DNA from: Lachnospiraceae bacterium
Lineage (GTDB): Bacteria > Bacillota > Clostridia > Lachnospirales > Lachnospiraceae
Length of the DNA stretch: 64,000 nucleotides
NCBI GenBank assembly: GCA_025758065.1
Contig: CP107199.1
Coordinates: 3,321,501-3,385,500 of the forward strand
Direction of reading: 5' to 3'
Under the pieces are notes generated by a model, which was given only the letters and a program-made list of their open reading frames with translations, did not search any database and was not told the origin of the DNA. This document shows, piece after piece, positions 1 through 8,616 of this stretch (positions are counted from its first letter, which is position 1; each line of letters starts with the position of its first letter). Both the position numbers and the translations under genes were made by a program.

Positions 1-17
1 CATTTTTGCATACAAAA

Positions 18-47
18 AGGACACTTGCAAAAATCTGCCAGTGTCCT
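18..47 (-). terminator. Intrinsic terminator downstream of the c-di-GMP riboswitch
   Basis: The 8-bp arms AGGACACT (18-25) and AGTGTCCT (40-47) are a perfect inverted repeat with a 14-nt loop. Read on the minus strand the stem is followed by five U residues, and on the plus strand by a longer T run after a short gap. It lies about 100 nt beyond the riboswitch aptamer on the same strand, so it may be its expression platform; it could also end a gene lying left of the window. Confidence 0.75.
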
Positions 48-145
48 ACTACATTTTTTTTAAATCACACATCTATATAGTATAAAAGGTATCGGAATCT
101 CTTCTGTTCAAACATCTTTTCCATATATTATGATGATATGGAAAC

Positions 146-230
146 AGTGGCAACCGGCTGACATGGTCAAGCTTTCTGACTTTAGTCCCTTCTGGCTTTG
201 CGCCCCTGCCTTTCAACAGGTTTGCCTTTA
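146..230 (-). promoter_or_regulatory. c-di-GMP-I (GEMM) riboswitch aptamer
   Basis: On the minus strand the sequence has the characteristic parts of the GEMM class: the entry GGCAAACC, a GAAA tetraloop hairpin, the conserved GGGGCGCAAAGCC segment, then GGGACTAAAGTC, and the closing GTCAGCCGGTTGCC whose GGTTGCC pairs with the 5' GGCAAACC to form P1. This class binds cyclic di-GMP and regulates motility, adhesion and exopolysaccharide genes. A consensus promoter sits just upstream and a terminator follows, so the unit points leftward to a gene outside the window. The assignment is from motif recognition and has not been scored with a covariance model. Confidence 0.9.
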
Positions 231-252
231 AAATAATCTCTTTCTTCAAAAA

Positions 253-281
253 ACCATACCACGCGTTTTTTCGCACGTCAA
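253..281 (-). promoter_or_regulatory. Promoter of the riboswitch transcript
   Basis: On the minus strand TTGACG (276-281) and TATGGT (253-258) are separated by exactly 17 bp, a good housekeeping sigma arrangement. Transcription would start near 245, about 15 nt ahead of the aptamer, which fits a riboswitch leader. Confidence 0.7.
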
Positions 282-358
282 TAATTTTTTTTTAAATCTA
301 CACATATTTTACTTCTGTTTTTGAACTTCTCTTTATAAAAAATCTAAATCGATGAATC

Positions 359-472
359 CTAAAAACCTAACATTTTTTTCATATGAAGCTCATTCATCTC
401 TGGCCTCTTGTAAGTCCAGGAGCAGATCTGGCACACGGACGTACTTAACGCTGTAATAACGCTTACATGCAT
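359..472 (-). other. Possible remnant reading frame, 37 codons, CxxC motif
   Basis: The 300-606 stretch between the riboswitch promoter and the HD-GYP gene holds one minus-strand frame that looks protein-like: 37 residues with VCQIC, WTYKRPEMNEL and a basic end, closing with TAG. No ribosome site precedes its ATG and I do not recognise the family. It may be the tail of a lost gene. Otherwise I see nothing in this stretch. Confidence 0.25.
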
Positions 473-606
473 TGATGAATTAACATATCGTAAACAGTTT
501 TCGATACAAATCTAAAATACTGGGAAATCATCAAAACAATTGCTATAAAACAGAGTGTTTTCCATAACAGGATATGCCACATTTCCCCCCACTGCTTTGT
601 ATTTTT

Positions 607-2106
607 CTATTTTACAGTGTCAAAATACCCGATAATTCCTATGCATACGTCTTTCTTCATTGGCGACCACAGCGTATGCAATTTCATTTTATACATCTGA
701 CTATTATTTTCCACTGTCGCTTTTATCTGCACAGAGATTTCTTTATTTTGTACAGATGTCTGGTGTAACAAAACCCGAATATATTGAGCATCTTCTTCAT
801 TTACTCCGAATTCTTTGAACAGATCAATTTTCGGATTATTTCTCTGACATAATATCTGCTGATTTCCGTTTAATATAGTAAGCTGACCTGAAACCGCATT
901 GTAATCAATCGAATTCATGCCACTGTTCGATTTGAAGAAATCGATTTTTTCCTGCATGACCTTGACAAGACTCTGTGAATAAATCTGGCTCGGTAAGGAT
1001 TTATCACTGAGTATTTCATTCAAAAGCCTTTGTATTTCATGAGAATATTTATTATCGTCCATTTCTTTATTAAGCATTTTTGAAAGCTGAATACTCAGTT
1101 CTTTCAGACACTTAAGAAGGATGGGATTAAATTGTCCGCATTGTCCATCCAGGATCATTTGAATCGCTGTGTCATGATCAAATGCTTTCTTATAGCATCT
1201 TTCACTTGTAAGTGCATCATAAACATCAACAATCGCTACCACCTGTGCGGAGATTGGTATTTCTTCACCTTTCAATCCATCCGGATAGCCCTTTCCATCC
1301 CATCTTTCATGGTGCCACCTGCAGATTTCCCATGCGGTATGTACCAGTGGATGATCTTGTGGAAAGTCCATATCCTTAATTATAGCTGCACCAAGCTCAC
1401 TATGGTTTTTCATAATCTTAAATTCTTCATCGGTAAGTCTGCCCGGTTTGTTCAATATTTCTTCCGGAATACGAATCTTACCAATATCATGAAGGGAAGA
1501 AGCAGTTGTAATCAAAGCAATATCTGCCTCTGTCAAAGGATAAGCATCTGTTACTTTTACCAGTTGTCTCAGCATCATCTCCGTTGCTGTTTTAATATGC
1601 AGGATGTGCTCTCTGCTCTCGCTGTTACGGGATCCCAATATATTACTCATAATCTGGATCATGATATTATTATTTTCTTCTTTTTCATAAACCTGATCAT
1701 AAACCACGTTTATCAGATGTTTTTGGTTCATATAGAGACCCAAGGTATTCTGAACTCTTTTCTTTACAATCACAGAATCAAACGGTCGTGTGATATAATC
1801 TGTGATTCCCAACTCATATGCCTTACGCATAGTATTAACAGCATCTTCAGAAGATATCATGATTACGGGAGTTTCAGCAATACACTGGCTTCTTTTCATT
1901 ATCTCCAAGACTTCAAAACCATTCATCTGTGGCATATTGATATCTAAAAGCATCAGATCAATTCCAATATTTTCTCCTATCATCTGGATTGCCTGATTTC
2001 CATTTTCAGCTTCCAGATAATTATAGGTATCTCCAAGAATCTCCTTCAATATGTCCCTGTTGAATTTCGCATCATCTACAATTAGTATTTTTTGTTTTTT
2101 ATCCAT
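607..2106 (-). CDS. Response regulator with HD-GYP domain (c-di-GMP phosphodiesterase)
   Basis: The protein has 499 residues. Residues 1-125 form a receiver domain with acidic pocket DD (11-12), phospho-acceptor Asp55 in LLDINMP and a conserved Lys region. An HD-GYP domain spans about 155-350, with HDIGK (metal ligands H206, D207) and HHERWDGKGYP (265-275) intact, so hydrolysis of cyclic di-GMP is expected. The last 110 residues (about 390-499) match no domain I know and could be a PAS-like module. The start has AAGGAA nine bases upstream. It lies downstream of a broken Hpt gene and two hybrid kinases on the same strand, which suggests the output end of a phosphorelay, and next to a c-di-GMP riboswitch. 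Cytoplasmic. Confidence 0.9.
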   Translation of the reverse strand: MDKKQKILIVDDAKFNRDILKEILGDTYNYLEAENGNQAIQMIGENIGIDLMLLDINMPQMNGFEVLEIMKRSQCIAETPVIMISSEDAVNTMRKAYELGITDYITRPFDSVIVKKRVQNTLGLYMNQKHLINVVYDQVYEKEENNNIMIQIMSNILGSRNSESREHILHIKTATEMMLRQLVKVTDAYPLTEADIALITTASSLHDIGKIRIPEEILNKPGRLTDEEFKIMKNHSELGAAIIKDMDFPQDHPLVHTAWEICRWHHERWDGKGYPDGLKGEEIPISAQVVAIVDVYDALTSERCYKKAFDHDTAIQMILDGQCGQFNPILLKCLKELSIQLSKMLNKEMDDNKYSHEIQRLLNEILSDKSLPSQIYSQSLVKVMQEKIDFFKSNSGMNSIDYNAVSGQLTILNGNQQILCQRNNPKIDLFKEFGVNEEDAQYIRVLLHQTSVQNKEISVQIKATVENNSQMYKMKLHTLWSPMKKDVCIGIIGYFDTVK

Positions 2107-2170
2107 ATTTTTTATTTCCTTTATCCACTCATTTTTTATGATGTTCCAAGCACTTGATCCAAGACAAAAG

Positions 2171-2200
2171 GTCGTGTCGCATCACTTAATGCGACAGACC
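2171..2200 (-). terminator. Terminator after the Hpt remnant
   Basis: TGTCGCAT (2175-2182) pairs with ATGCGACA (2189-2196), extended by flanking GTC/GAC-type pairs, and on the minus strand is followed by CCTTTT. It overlaps the stop codon of the restored Hpt frame and separates it from the HD-GYP gene. Confidence 0.65.
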
Positions 2201-2546
2201 CTTCTTTATTTCTTCAATCGTCATCTCATATACTTCTGTTACTTTTTCCATTGCTTCCGGTATCCCCGGCTTCTCTCCGGTTCTATCTCTCAAAAGTTCT
2301 GTCAACTCATTACTAACCTCATACAGACGGTCAAAGGAAAGCTTCTGACACACCCCCTTTCAATGTGTACGCACTGCGGAAAGCGTCTTCATAATTTTTA
2401 TTTTCCAATGCCTGTTTTAACTGTAGATAACTCTGGTCTTCAAAGAACTTTAATGTAAATCTCTGAATCAGTGCTTCGCTGTGAAGGCGTCCCAAAACAG
2501 CCTCATACTTTCCTCCGATAGCTTTATAGCACTCCTGCATTGTCAT
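2186..2546 (-). pseudogene. Frameshifted stand-alone Hpt (histidine phosphotransfer) protein
   Basis: The gene starts with ATG at 2546 behind GGAGGG. The first 64 residues match stand-alone Hpt proteins, ending in FRSAYTLKG; the family has a phosphorylated His where Tyr is found here (AHTLKG). Directly after this, a run of five G bases shifts the frame: removing one G restores GVCQKLSFDRLYE and a continuous frame to TAA at 2186, giving a normal length of about 118 residues. Two independent lesions (His to Tyr and the extra G) argue for real decay rather than a sequencing error alone. In an intact relay it would pass phosphate from the hybrid kinase to a response regulator. Confidence 0.8.
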
Positions 2547-2593
2547 CTTTTAGCCCTCCTGTCAATTGTATTCCACTAATTCATGAACCTCTG

Positions 2594-3945
2594 CTAATCA
2601 TTATGAACATACCTTAAAATCGTTTTTATAACTTCCTCAATCACAATCGGCTTTGACAAATGTGCATTCATTCCTGCATCCAGTGATGCCTGAACATCTT
2701 CACCAAATGAATTGGCTGTCATTGCTATAATAGGAATGTTTTTTCCATCCGGGGTGAACTTCACGGCATTGCTCAGAATATTAACCAGCACATCTCGCAG
2801 ACGTACAGGATCCACAAGTACATTTGGGATCTTTGCTTCTTCACGCTGGATCTTAAAGCTGATATCCCTGTTCGTAAGAAAGCCTTTTGTAATATCCAGT
2901 GCAGAATCTGTGATACTTTTCAAATCTGCCGGTACCGGATTGCATTTCACTTGAATTTTATGCTGTCTGGTCAACCGTAGTAACAACATTGATTTCTCCA
3001 TCAAAGTCACGCCGTGTCACCCTTGCCAGCTGCATTGTAATGAAAGGTGCAGTAAGCCCCCATTTTTTCGTCTCAGCATAGTTATCTGTTTCCAGGCGTG
3101 CATCGATACTCATCTCTGTGGCTTCCTTATTTTTCTGATAAGCAATATACTCATCTCTGGTGGCAGGTGTAAGAAACTCATAGGAAATCCCGGCATAGTC
3201 TGCAATTTTCCGGAAGTAATCCGGGATAATCCCCTTCATCTCACCATTTTCATTATAAGAATATGGATAACGGGACGGATCACACAGAACATGAAGCGGG
3301 TTGTCCTTGGAATATTGTGCAATAATACTTTTTTCTTGCTCCGTATATTCCAGATTCTTAGTTTCTATGCTTTCATAATTTTTATTATAAAGCGTTGTTT
3401 TCCAGTCACCCTCAACTGCATTCATCTGATCGATCGCATAATTGATCTCATTCAGCAATTCTGTATTGCCCTTTTTAACAATGACATAGAAATCGCTGCT
3501 GTCAAATTTATCCACGATACGCTCATTGTTTGTTTTTCTCAGAGAAGTGGCAGCAATAGCATCAACATTTCCGCTCTGAAGAGCTTCCTCCATCTCTGCT
3601 GTCGTATCAAAATAAAATGGATCATATGTAAATCCTTTGTTGTCTGCAAAATCCGCAAACTCTTTATCTCGTGAGCTTCCGTTCAAAAGTGCTACACGCA
3701 TACCATTGTAAGTACTGTAATCGCCATCTACAATCGTGCTGTTGTCACTGCGGACGGTCAGAATCGCATTATTGGTTCCGATCGGACGTGAAAAATCAAA
3801 CTTTTCTTCTCTGTCCGGTGTTTTGCGGGGAGATGTTACCATATCAATCTCGCCATCTTCAAGCATCTGCTGCATATCATCCCAGCTCTGATCGTATCCG
3901 ACAATTTCTCTATACGTCTCCTGGTCAACCTCCTGGTTTAATAAA
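2594..3945 (-). pseudogene. Remnant of a second hybrid sensor histidine kinase with two internal deletions
   Basis: The remnant begins abruptly 3 bases past the stop codon of the intact kinase gene, without a start, signal peptide or first half of the first sensor domain. The first frame (to 2958) has most of one solute-binding sensor module (EDGEIDMVTSPRKTPDREEK) and the front of a second. Near 2950 it jumps, with a frame change, into the middle of an ATPase region that reaches the N box (NILSNAVKFTPDG). Near 2743 it jumps in frame to the last third of a receiver domain (IPIIAMTANSFGEDVQ). HisKA, its His, most of the ATPase and the phospho-acceptor Asp are gone. Domain order is kept, so deletions within one paralogous gene explain it best. 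Confidence 0.85.
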
Positions 3946-3948
3946 TTT

Positions 3949-6816
3949 TCACCTGTCCCTACTGCTTCTCAATTCTTCGCATATAGTCTGCTTGATTGTT
4001 TCATCATCCAACGGCTTTGCAAGATGTGCGTTCATTCCTGCTTCCATACACCTTTCGGCATCTTCCCTAAATGCATTTGCAGTCATAGCAATAATAGGGA
4101 TTGTTTTTGCATCCTGCCGTTCCAGGGATCTTATTGTTTTTGTGGCAGTAAGCCCATCCATCACCGGCATCATGATATCCATTAAAATAACATCGTATGT
4201 TCCTGATTCGCAGGCTTCAAAGTGCTGAACAGCTTCTAACCCATTTTTCACTGTTTCTACTTTAGCCCCATTTTCCGTCAGTATAAATTCTGCTATTTCC
4301 GCATTCAGCTTATTATCTTCAACCAATAATATCCGGACACCTGATATATCTGCATTGAAATCTTCTTTTTCTTCCGGTCGTGCATTCGTATCAATTTCAA
4401 ATGGAAGTACTACAGTAAAACAGCTCCCTTCACCCAGCTTACTTTCAACTGTTATGGTTCCACCCATCTTTTCTACAAGTTGTTTCACAATAGGCATTCC
4501 AAGACCTGTCCCATTATAATCAGAACGTGGGGAATTATCTGCCTGTACAAATGGAGTAAACAATTCATTTTTTATAAATTCTTCTGACATTCCAATTCCA
4601 TTATCTTTTATTTTAAATTCACATGTCATGTGATCTTCTGATCTTTCAATCGTTCTCATACTCATGTAAATAAAACCATTCACCTTATTGTACTTCATAC
4701 TGTTTGTAAACAGATTCATCAATACTTTTTTCAGATGAACTGCATTGCTCCAAACATATATACCACTGTAATCATCATGTTCTCCTATAACATGAAGTCC
4801 TTTTTCTTCTGCCTGAAAAGATAGTGACTCCGTGATTTCCTGACATACCTGATCCAGATTGATGGATTCATCACCAAAAACCACAGTATCCGATTCTAAC
4901 TTTGCCATATCCAAAACATCATTTACCAATGATAATAGCAGTTTCGAAGACTCATTTATTTTATTCAGGCAATCTTTTGCCCGCTCACCATCATTTCCGC
5001 TTTTTTCAAGAATTGTAAGCATGCCCATAATGCCATTGATCGGTGTCCTGATGTCATGAGACATGTTATTTAAAAAGGAAGTCTTAGCCTTATTGGCACT
5101 CTGTGCTTCTACAAGTGCATTTTGTAATTCCTGCTGTTTTTCTTCAAGCTCCTGATTCAGCTTCAATGCTTGCTCAGCAGACTTCTTGGATTTTTCTTCC
5201 GCACGTTTTGATTTTTTCAAAGAATCAAGAATTATACACAGGACAACAAAAATAGAGATTCCAACTATGAGTGAGACAGCCAGTAAATTATCCTGAATAA
5301 AATCCTTCGCTGTAACTTTTCGTGAAGAAGCATTATACGAAACTACTGCACCTGAAAATTGAGTTGTAGGCATAGATGTCAGTGTTTTATTCAGAATGGA
5401 CAAAAGAACCGGTTCTCCCTGCTGAACAGCAAATGAAACATCAGCTTCTTTTGTCAGAAAAACACTAAGAAGCTTATTATTTTTCAAATAGTCTGAAACA
5501 GTACTTGAATTGCTTACAATACAATCCGTCTCCCCTTTCTGCATTGCTTTTACTGCTGCATCTGATGTCTCATATTCCACAACCTCCCACTGCGGATAAT
5601 TGTATGAAAGATATGCTTTCAATACAAAATTATCTTTTTCAACGGCAACTATATTCTCTTTATTTTCATCAAAAGAATCCTTTGCCGTAATTGCTGCCAT
5701 ATTGAGAGTCAATAGCGTATCCGACAAAGCAAATCCATTTGTTTCTGCAAAGTATGGATTCTGGTTTGCATGAAAAATCAGGTCTATTTTTCCATCCTGC
5801 AATGCCTGAAGCAGTTCACTTCTTGTATTATATCCATTTAATTCAAATTCCAGAGTCTGACCTTGCAGACAATTTTCTGCAAGATCCACATAATCTGTGA
5901 TAACACCTGTCAATTTGCCTGTTGATGGATCTACACTGCTGATACCTCCATCCTGATTCAGATACCCTATCCTGATTGCTCCATGCTGCCCGATCCACTC
6001 CCTTTCTTCTTTTGAAAGAAACGAGCTGCTCTGTGCAGAAAAATAACGCCTGTAGAGATCATCTGTGTAAAATGGGTTGTCATCCTTGATTCTGCGCATA
6101 GCACTATCCAGTGCTTCTTTGATATCCGGACGTTTGGGATTTATGGCAAAATAGATTTCTGTCTCTCCAATACTTGTAATCGGTGAAATATCCGATTCTT
6201 CCCAACGGGATTCTTCTACTGAAACGAAGCAGTCAATTTCATGTTTCGACAGTTTGTCCATAACTTCTGCGGTATTAGAAGCATTGACATGCTGCGTATG
6301 CAGACCATACTTTAACTCCCATTCGTTAAGCACATCCTCCGGTATATGATCTTTAAGCACACCAATATTTTTTCCCTCAAAAGAATCCAGATTTCCTGCT
6401 GTAAGATCCATATTGGATGCATCCGTATAGATGTAATATTTCTCTTCCCCCATAGGCATATCGGAAAAAAGCATATTTTCAGCACGTTCGTCTGTATAGG
6501 AAATGCCACCAAGAATATCAATCTCTCCATTTTCCAACTGTGTAAAGCAGTTTTTCCAATCACTTGTTATGTATTTATATGTCCATCCTGCATAACCTGC
6601 AATATCTTGAAGATACTCATAACCATAGCCGCTTCTTTCTCCCTTTTCATTGACTACATTATAAGTTTCCTCAAAAGATCCTACCCGGATAACATTGTCA
6701 GAGTTTTCTTTGGCAAATGTAGGAACGGATAAAACAATAAAACATATAATTGTGCAAAATATAATGTAACAAAATTTGAAATTCATTATATTCTGTACTA
6801 ATTTGCACTTCTTCAT
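3949..6816 (-). CDS. Hybrid sensor histidine kinase with two solute-binding sensor domains (EvgS/BvgS-like)
   Basis: The protein has 955 residues: signal sequence (1-36, cleavage near TFA-KE), two extracytoplasmic amino-acid-binding-protein-like domains (about 40-262 and 270-490), a membrane helix (511-530), a coiled coil (535-575), HisKA with His587 in NMSHDIRTP, HATPase with N box NLFTNSMKYN (701-710), DNGIG (738-742) and GTGLG (769-773), and a receiver (827-945) with Asp880 in LMDIMMPVMDG. All catalytic residues are present. It would sense a small extracellular ligand and phosphorylate a downstream Hpt, but the neighbouring Hpt is broken. The ATG has GGGAG five bases upstream. A 17-unit TTGC tract begins 26 bp before the start and the frame stays open through it. 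Confidence 0.92.
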   Translation of the reverse strand: MKKCKLVQNIMNFKFCYIIFCTIICFIVLSVPTFAKENSDNVIRVGSFEETYNVVNEKGERSGYGYEYLQDIAGYAGWTYKYITSDWKNCFTQLENGEIDILGGISYTDERAENMLFSDMPMGEEKYYIYTDASNMDLTAGNLDSFEGKNIGVLKDHIPEDVLNEWELKYGLHTQHVNASNTAEVMDKLSKHEIDCFVSVEESRWEESDISPITSIGETEIYFAINPKRPDIKEALDSAMRRIKDDNPFYTDDLYRRYFSAQSSSFLSKEEREWIGQHGAIRIGYLNQDGGISSVDPSTGKLTGVITDYVDLAENCLQGQTLEFELNGYNTRSELLQALQDGKIDLIFHANQNPYFAETNGFALSDTLLTLNMAAITAKDSFDENKENIVAVEKDNFVLKAYLSYNYPQWEVVEYETSDAAVKAMQKGETDCIVSNSSTVSDYLKNNKLLSVFLTKEADVSFAVQQGEPVLLSILNKTLTSMPTTQFSGAVVSYNASSRKVTAKDFIQDNLLAVSLIVGISIFVVLCIILDSLKKSKRAEEKSKKSAEQALKLNQELEEKQQELQNALVEAQSANKAKTSFLNNMSHDIRTPINGIMGMLTILEKSGNDGERAKDCLNKINESSKLLLSLVNDVLDMAKLESDTVVFGDESINLDQVCQEITESLSFQAEEKGLHVIGEHDDYSGIYVWSNAVHLKKVLMNLFTNSMKYNKVNGFIYMSMRTIERSEDHMTCEFKIKDNGIGMSEEFIKNELFTPFVQADNSPRSDYNGTGLGMPIVKQLVEKMGGTITVESKLGEGSCFTVVLPFEIDTNARPEEKEDFNADISGVRILLVEDNKLNAEIAEFILTENGAKVETVKNGLEAVQHFEACESGTYDVILMDIMMPVMDGLTATKTIRSLERQDAKTIPIIAMTANAFREDAERCMEAGMNAHLAKPLDDETIKQTICEELRSSRDR

Positions 6817-6841
6817 CTTTCTCCCATCCTCTAGGCTACAG

Positions 6842-6911
<70 letters not shown>

Positions 6912-7014
6912 CCAGATTTTAATTTTACATTCATTAATTATCAATAACCTCCCCGCTATTTTTCACAATATTTTTCCAAAAGCTTCTGTATTACTTATTC
7001 AAGTGCTCTACCAT

Positions 7015-7041
7015 AAAAAAGCACTGCCAAACAGACAGTGC
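7015..7041 (-). terminator. Terminator after the XRE remnant
   Basis: GCACTG (7021-7026) pairs with CAGTGC (7036-7041), and on the minus strand the stem is followed by TTTTTT. It closes the truncated regulator gene before the kinase leader. Confidence 0.75.
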
Positions 7042-7049
7042 ACCTCATT

Positions 7050-7340
7050 TCATGCAACTGGCTGCCATTTTACAGGCCCTGTAGCTTTGCGTCCCAGATT
7101 TTCATCTGGTTTGCCGATCATCCTTTTTAAGCTTTTAAACTTATGCAAGAAAACTGGTTTTATTATACTATAGCGCTCTACTGTACACAAGAAAAACATT
7201 ACTGTTTCCTGCTCATTTGTACTCAGATCGTTCCATATCTTTAAAACTTCTTTCTGCTCTTCTGTCAGATTCTCTGAATTACCTTCCTGAAAAAACTGCG
7301 ATAATGTTACGCCCAATGCTGTACATATTTTTTCAAGTGT
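7050..7340 (-). pseudogene. Truncated XRE-family transcriptional regulator
   Basis: The frame contains LLITLEKICTALGVTLSQFF, the last helices of an XRE-type helix-turn-helix domain, followed by the acidic linker and LTEEQKEVLKIWNDLSTNEQETVMFFL, typical of small clostridial XRE regulators. The first half of the DNA-binding domain is missing: the frame is blocked by a stop just upstream and there is no room before the divergent promoter at 7375. The tail after VMFFL also departs from the family. It is probably non-functional, although a TTG at 7349 could still start a peptide. Confidence 0.7.
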
Positions 7341-7374
7341 GATCAGCAACGGCTGGCTTTAACATCTCTTTTAT

Positions 7375-7403
7375 TTGACAAGTTTTGTCATTTTTGATAT
7401 GAT
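7375..7403 (+). promoter_or_regulatory. Promoter with overlapping operator-like palindrome
   Basis: TTGACA (7375-7380) and TATGAT (7398-7403) are 17 bp apart, a near-consensus promoter for the cell wall hydrolase gene. Within it TGACAA (7376-7381) and TTGTCA (7385-7390) are a perfect inverted repeat with a 3-bp spacer covering the -35 box, so a dimeric repressor could block it. The truncated divergent XRE gene is the obvious former regulator. Confidence 0.7.
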
Positions 7404-7446
7404 TATATGTAACAATTTTGTAATATTTCGGAGGATGCTGCTGCTT

Positions 7447-8397
7447 ATGAAAAAAATAACCCTTTTTCTATCTGCTTTACTTCTTTCTGCCTCTTTAGTT
7501 GTTCCGGCCTTTGCTGCTTCTCCCTATGACGGTCTTGCAGTTGCAAATGTAAAAAACGAACCGCTGAACATGAGGACCGGGCCTTCTACAGATGCTGATA
7601 TCATCGGAAAATGTTACCGCGGCTGCGGCGGAACTGTCCTAGAGCGCAAAAACGGCTGGACACGTATCCACTCTGGCAAACTGGAAGGCTGGCTTAAAGA
7701 TGACTATCTGTTGTATGGTACAGATATAAAACCTCTTGCCCAGGAGATGGGACTTTTATCAGCCAGCGTCACTGCCGTTACATTAAATATACGTGAAGAT
7801 CCTTCAACGGATGCTGCGATCATAAAGCAGGCCGCCCAAGGAGAAGCCTTTCCGGTCTCAAGTACCTCAGAAGGCTGGATCAAGATCCAGCTTCCGGCTG
7901 ATACATATGGATATATTTGTGCAGAATATGCGAAGATCTCTCCGGTTCCAGGTAAAGCCGTTGATGCAAAAGAAGAGGCGGCTGCTCTTCATTCCGTTGA
8001 TAAACCCCAGGAAAAACCTGCTTATATCATTTCCGCAACAGATGACGAGATCTATCTCCTTGCTGCCTGCACAGCAATGGAAACAGGAGATGGTTCCTAC
8101 GATGAGCAGCTGGCCGTTGCAAGCTGTATTATCAATCGTGTCCAGTCAAAGCAATGGGGACAGAGTATTTCCAGTGTCATCTATGCAGATGGGCAGTTTC
8201 CCGGCGCACATTCCGGTCTGTTAGACAGCTTTCTTTCCCAGGGGCCATCTAAGACTGCTCTTAAGGCTGCCAAAGCTGCTCTTAGCGGTTCCAACAACAT
8301 CGGGGATTATCTTTATTTTAATTCTGTCAGAAGGATCTCCCCTGAAAATTATTCATCCTATAAAATTGTGGGTGATAACTGTTTTTATAAGAAATAA
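7447..8397 (+). CDS. Secreted cell wall hydrolase: two SH3 domains plus SleB-type domain
   Basis: The start at 7447 (MKKITLFLSALLL) is chosen because GGAGG lies nine bases upstream and a signal peptide ending in AFA follows at once. The mature protein has two bacterial SH3 repeats (about residues 30-85 and 100-160, with LNMRTGPSTDADIIGK and LNIREDPSTDAAIIKQ), a linker, and a C-terminal SleB/cell-wall-hydrolase-2 domain (about 190-316) with AMETGDGSYDEQLAVASCIINRV, where the Glu is the expected catalytic residue. Such enzymes cleave peptidoglycan in spore germination or growth; the SH3 domains bind the wall. It is a single-gene unit. The final terminator has been split by an IS element. Confidence 0.88.
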   Translation: MKKITLFLSALLLSASLVVPAFAASPYDGLAVANVKNEPLNMRTGPSTDADIIGKCYRGCGGTVLERKNGWTRIHSGKLEGWLKDDYLLYGTDIKPLAQEMGLLSASVTAVTLNIREDPSTDAAIIKQAAQGEAFPVSSTSEGWIKIQLPADTYGYICAEYAKISPVPGKAVDAKEEAAALHSVDKPQEKPAYIISATDDEIYLLAACTAMETGDGSYDEQLAVASCIINRVQSKQWGQSISSVIYADGQFPGAHSGLLDSFLSQGPSKTALKAAKAALSGSNNIGDYLYFNSVRRISPENYSSYKIVGDNCFYKK

Positions 8398-8460
8398 GTT
8401 ACAGGTCATCCATAACATTTTCCTATTTCCATTTCCAAATTCATGAAAGCAAAAAGGAAC

Positions 8461-8470
8461 CGCCAGGGGG
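8461..8470. repeat. Left target site duplication of the IS element
   Basis: CGCCAGGGGG is found directly outside the left end and again at 10118-10127 outside the right end. A 10-bp duplication fits the IS4 family. Confidence 0.95.
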
Positions 8471-8513
8471 CAATGTCATTAAGTTAACATTGTATAATAG
8501 TTGACTCAAAAAT

Positions 8514-8550
8514 AAAATGGTAGGAGAGTTTTGTACTTTCCTGCCATTTT
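8514..8550 (-). terminator. Terminator of the transposase gene
   Basis: AAAATGGTAGGA and TCCTGCCATTTT pair with one mismatch across a short loop; it lies just after the transposase stop, near the left end of the element. T-rich flanks are found on both sides. Confidence 0.6.
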
Positions 8551-8616
8551 GCATTTTTAAGCATGCTAATTAGACAGATTTGCATCTGCCTAAAAAATGA
8601 TTCCATTTTTGTAAAT

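Noticed and set aside
73..276. Minus-strand reading frame of 67 codons at the left edge
   Set aside because: It runs through the c-di-GMP riboswitch, starts with GTG without a ribosome site, and its peptide has no protein-like features.
1132..1947. Long plus-strand frame opposite the HD-GYP gene
   Set aside because: Antisense shadow of a gene with clear domains; composition rich in Cys, Ile and His, no ribosome site.
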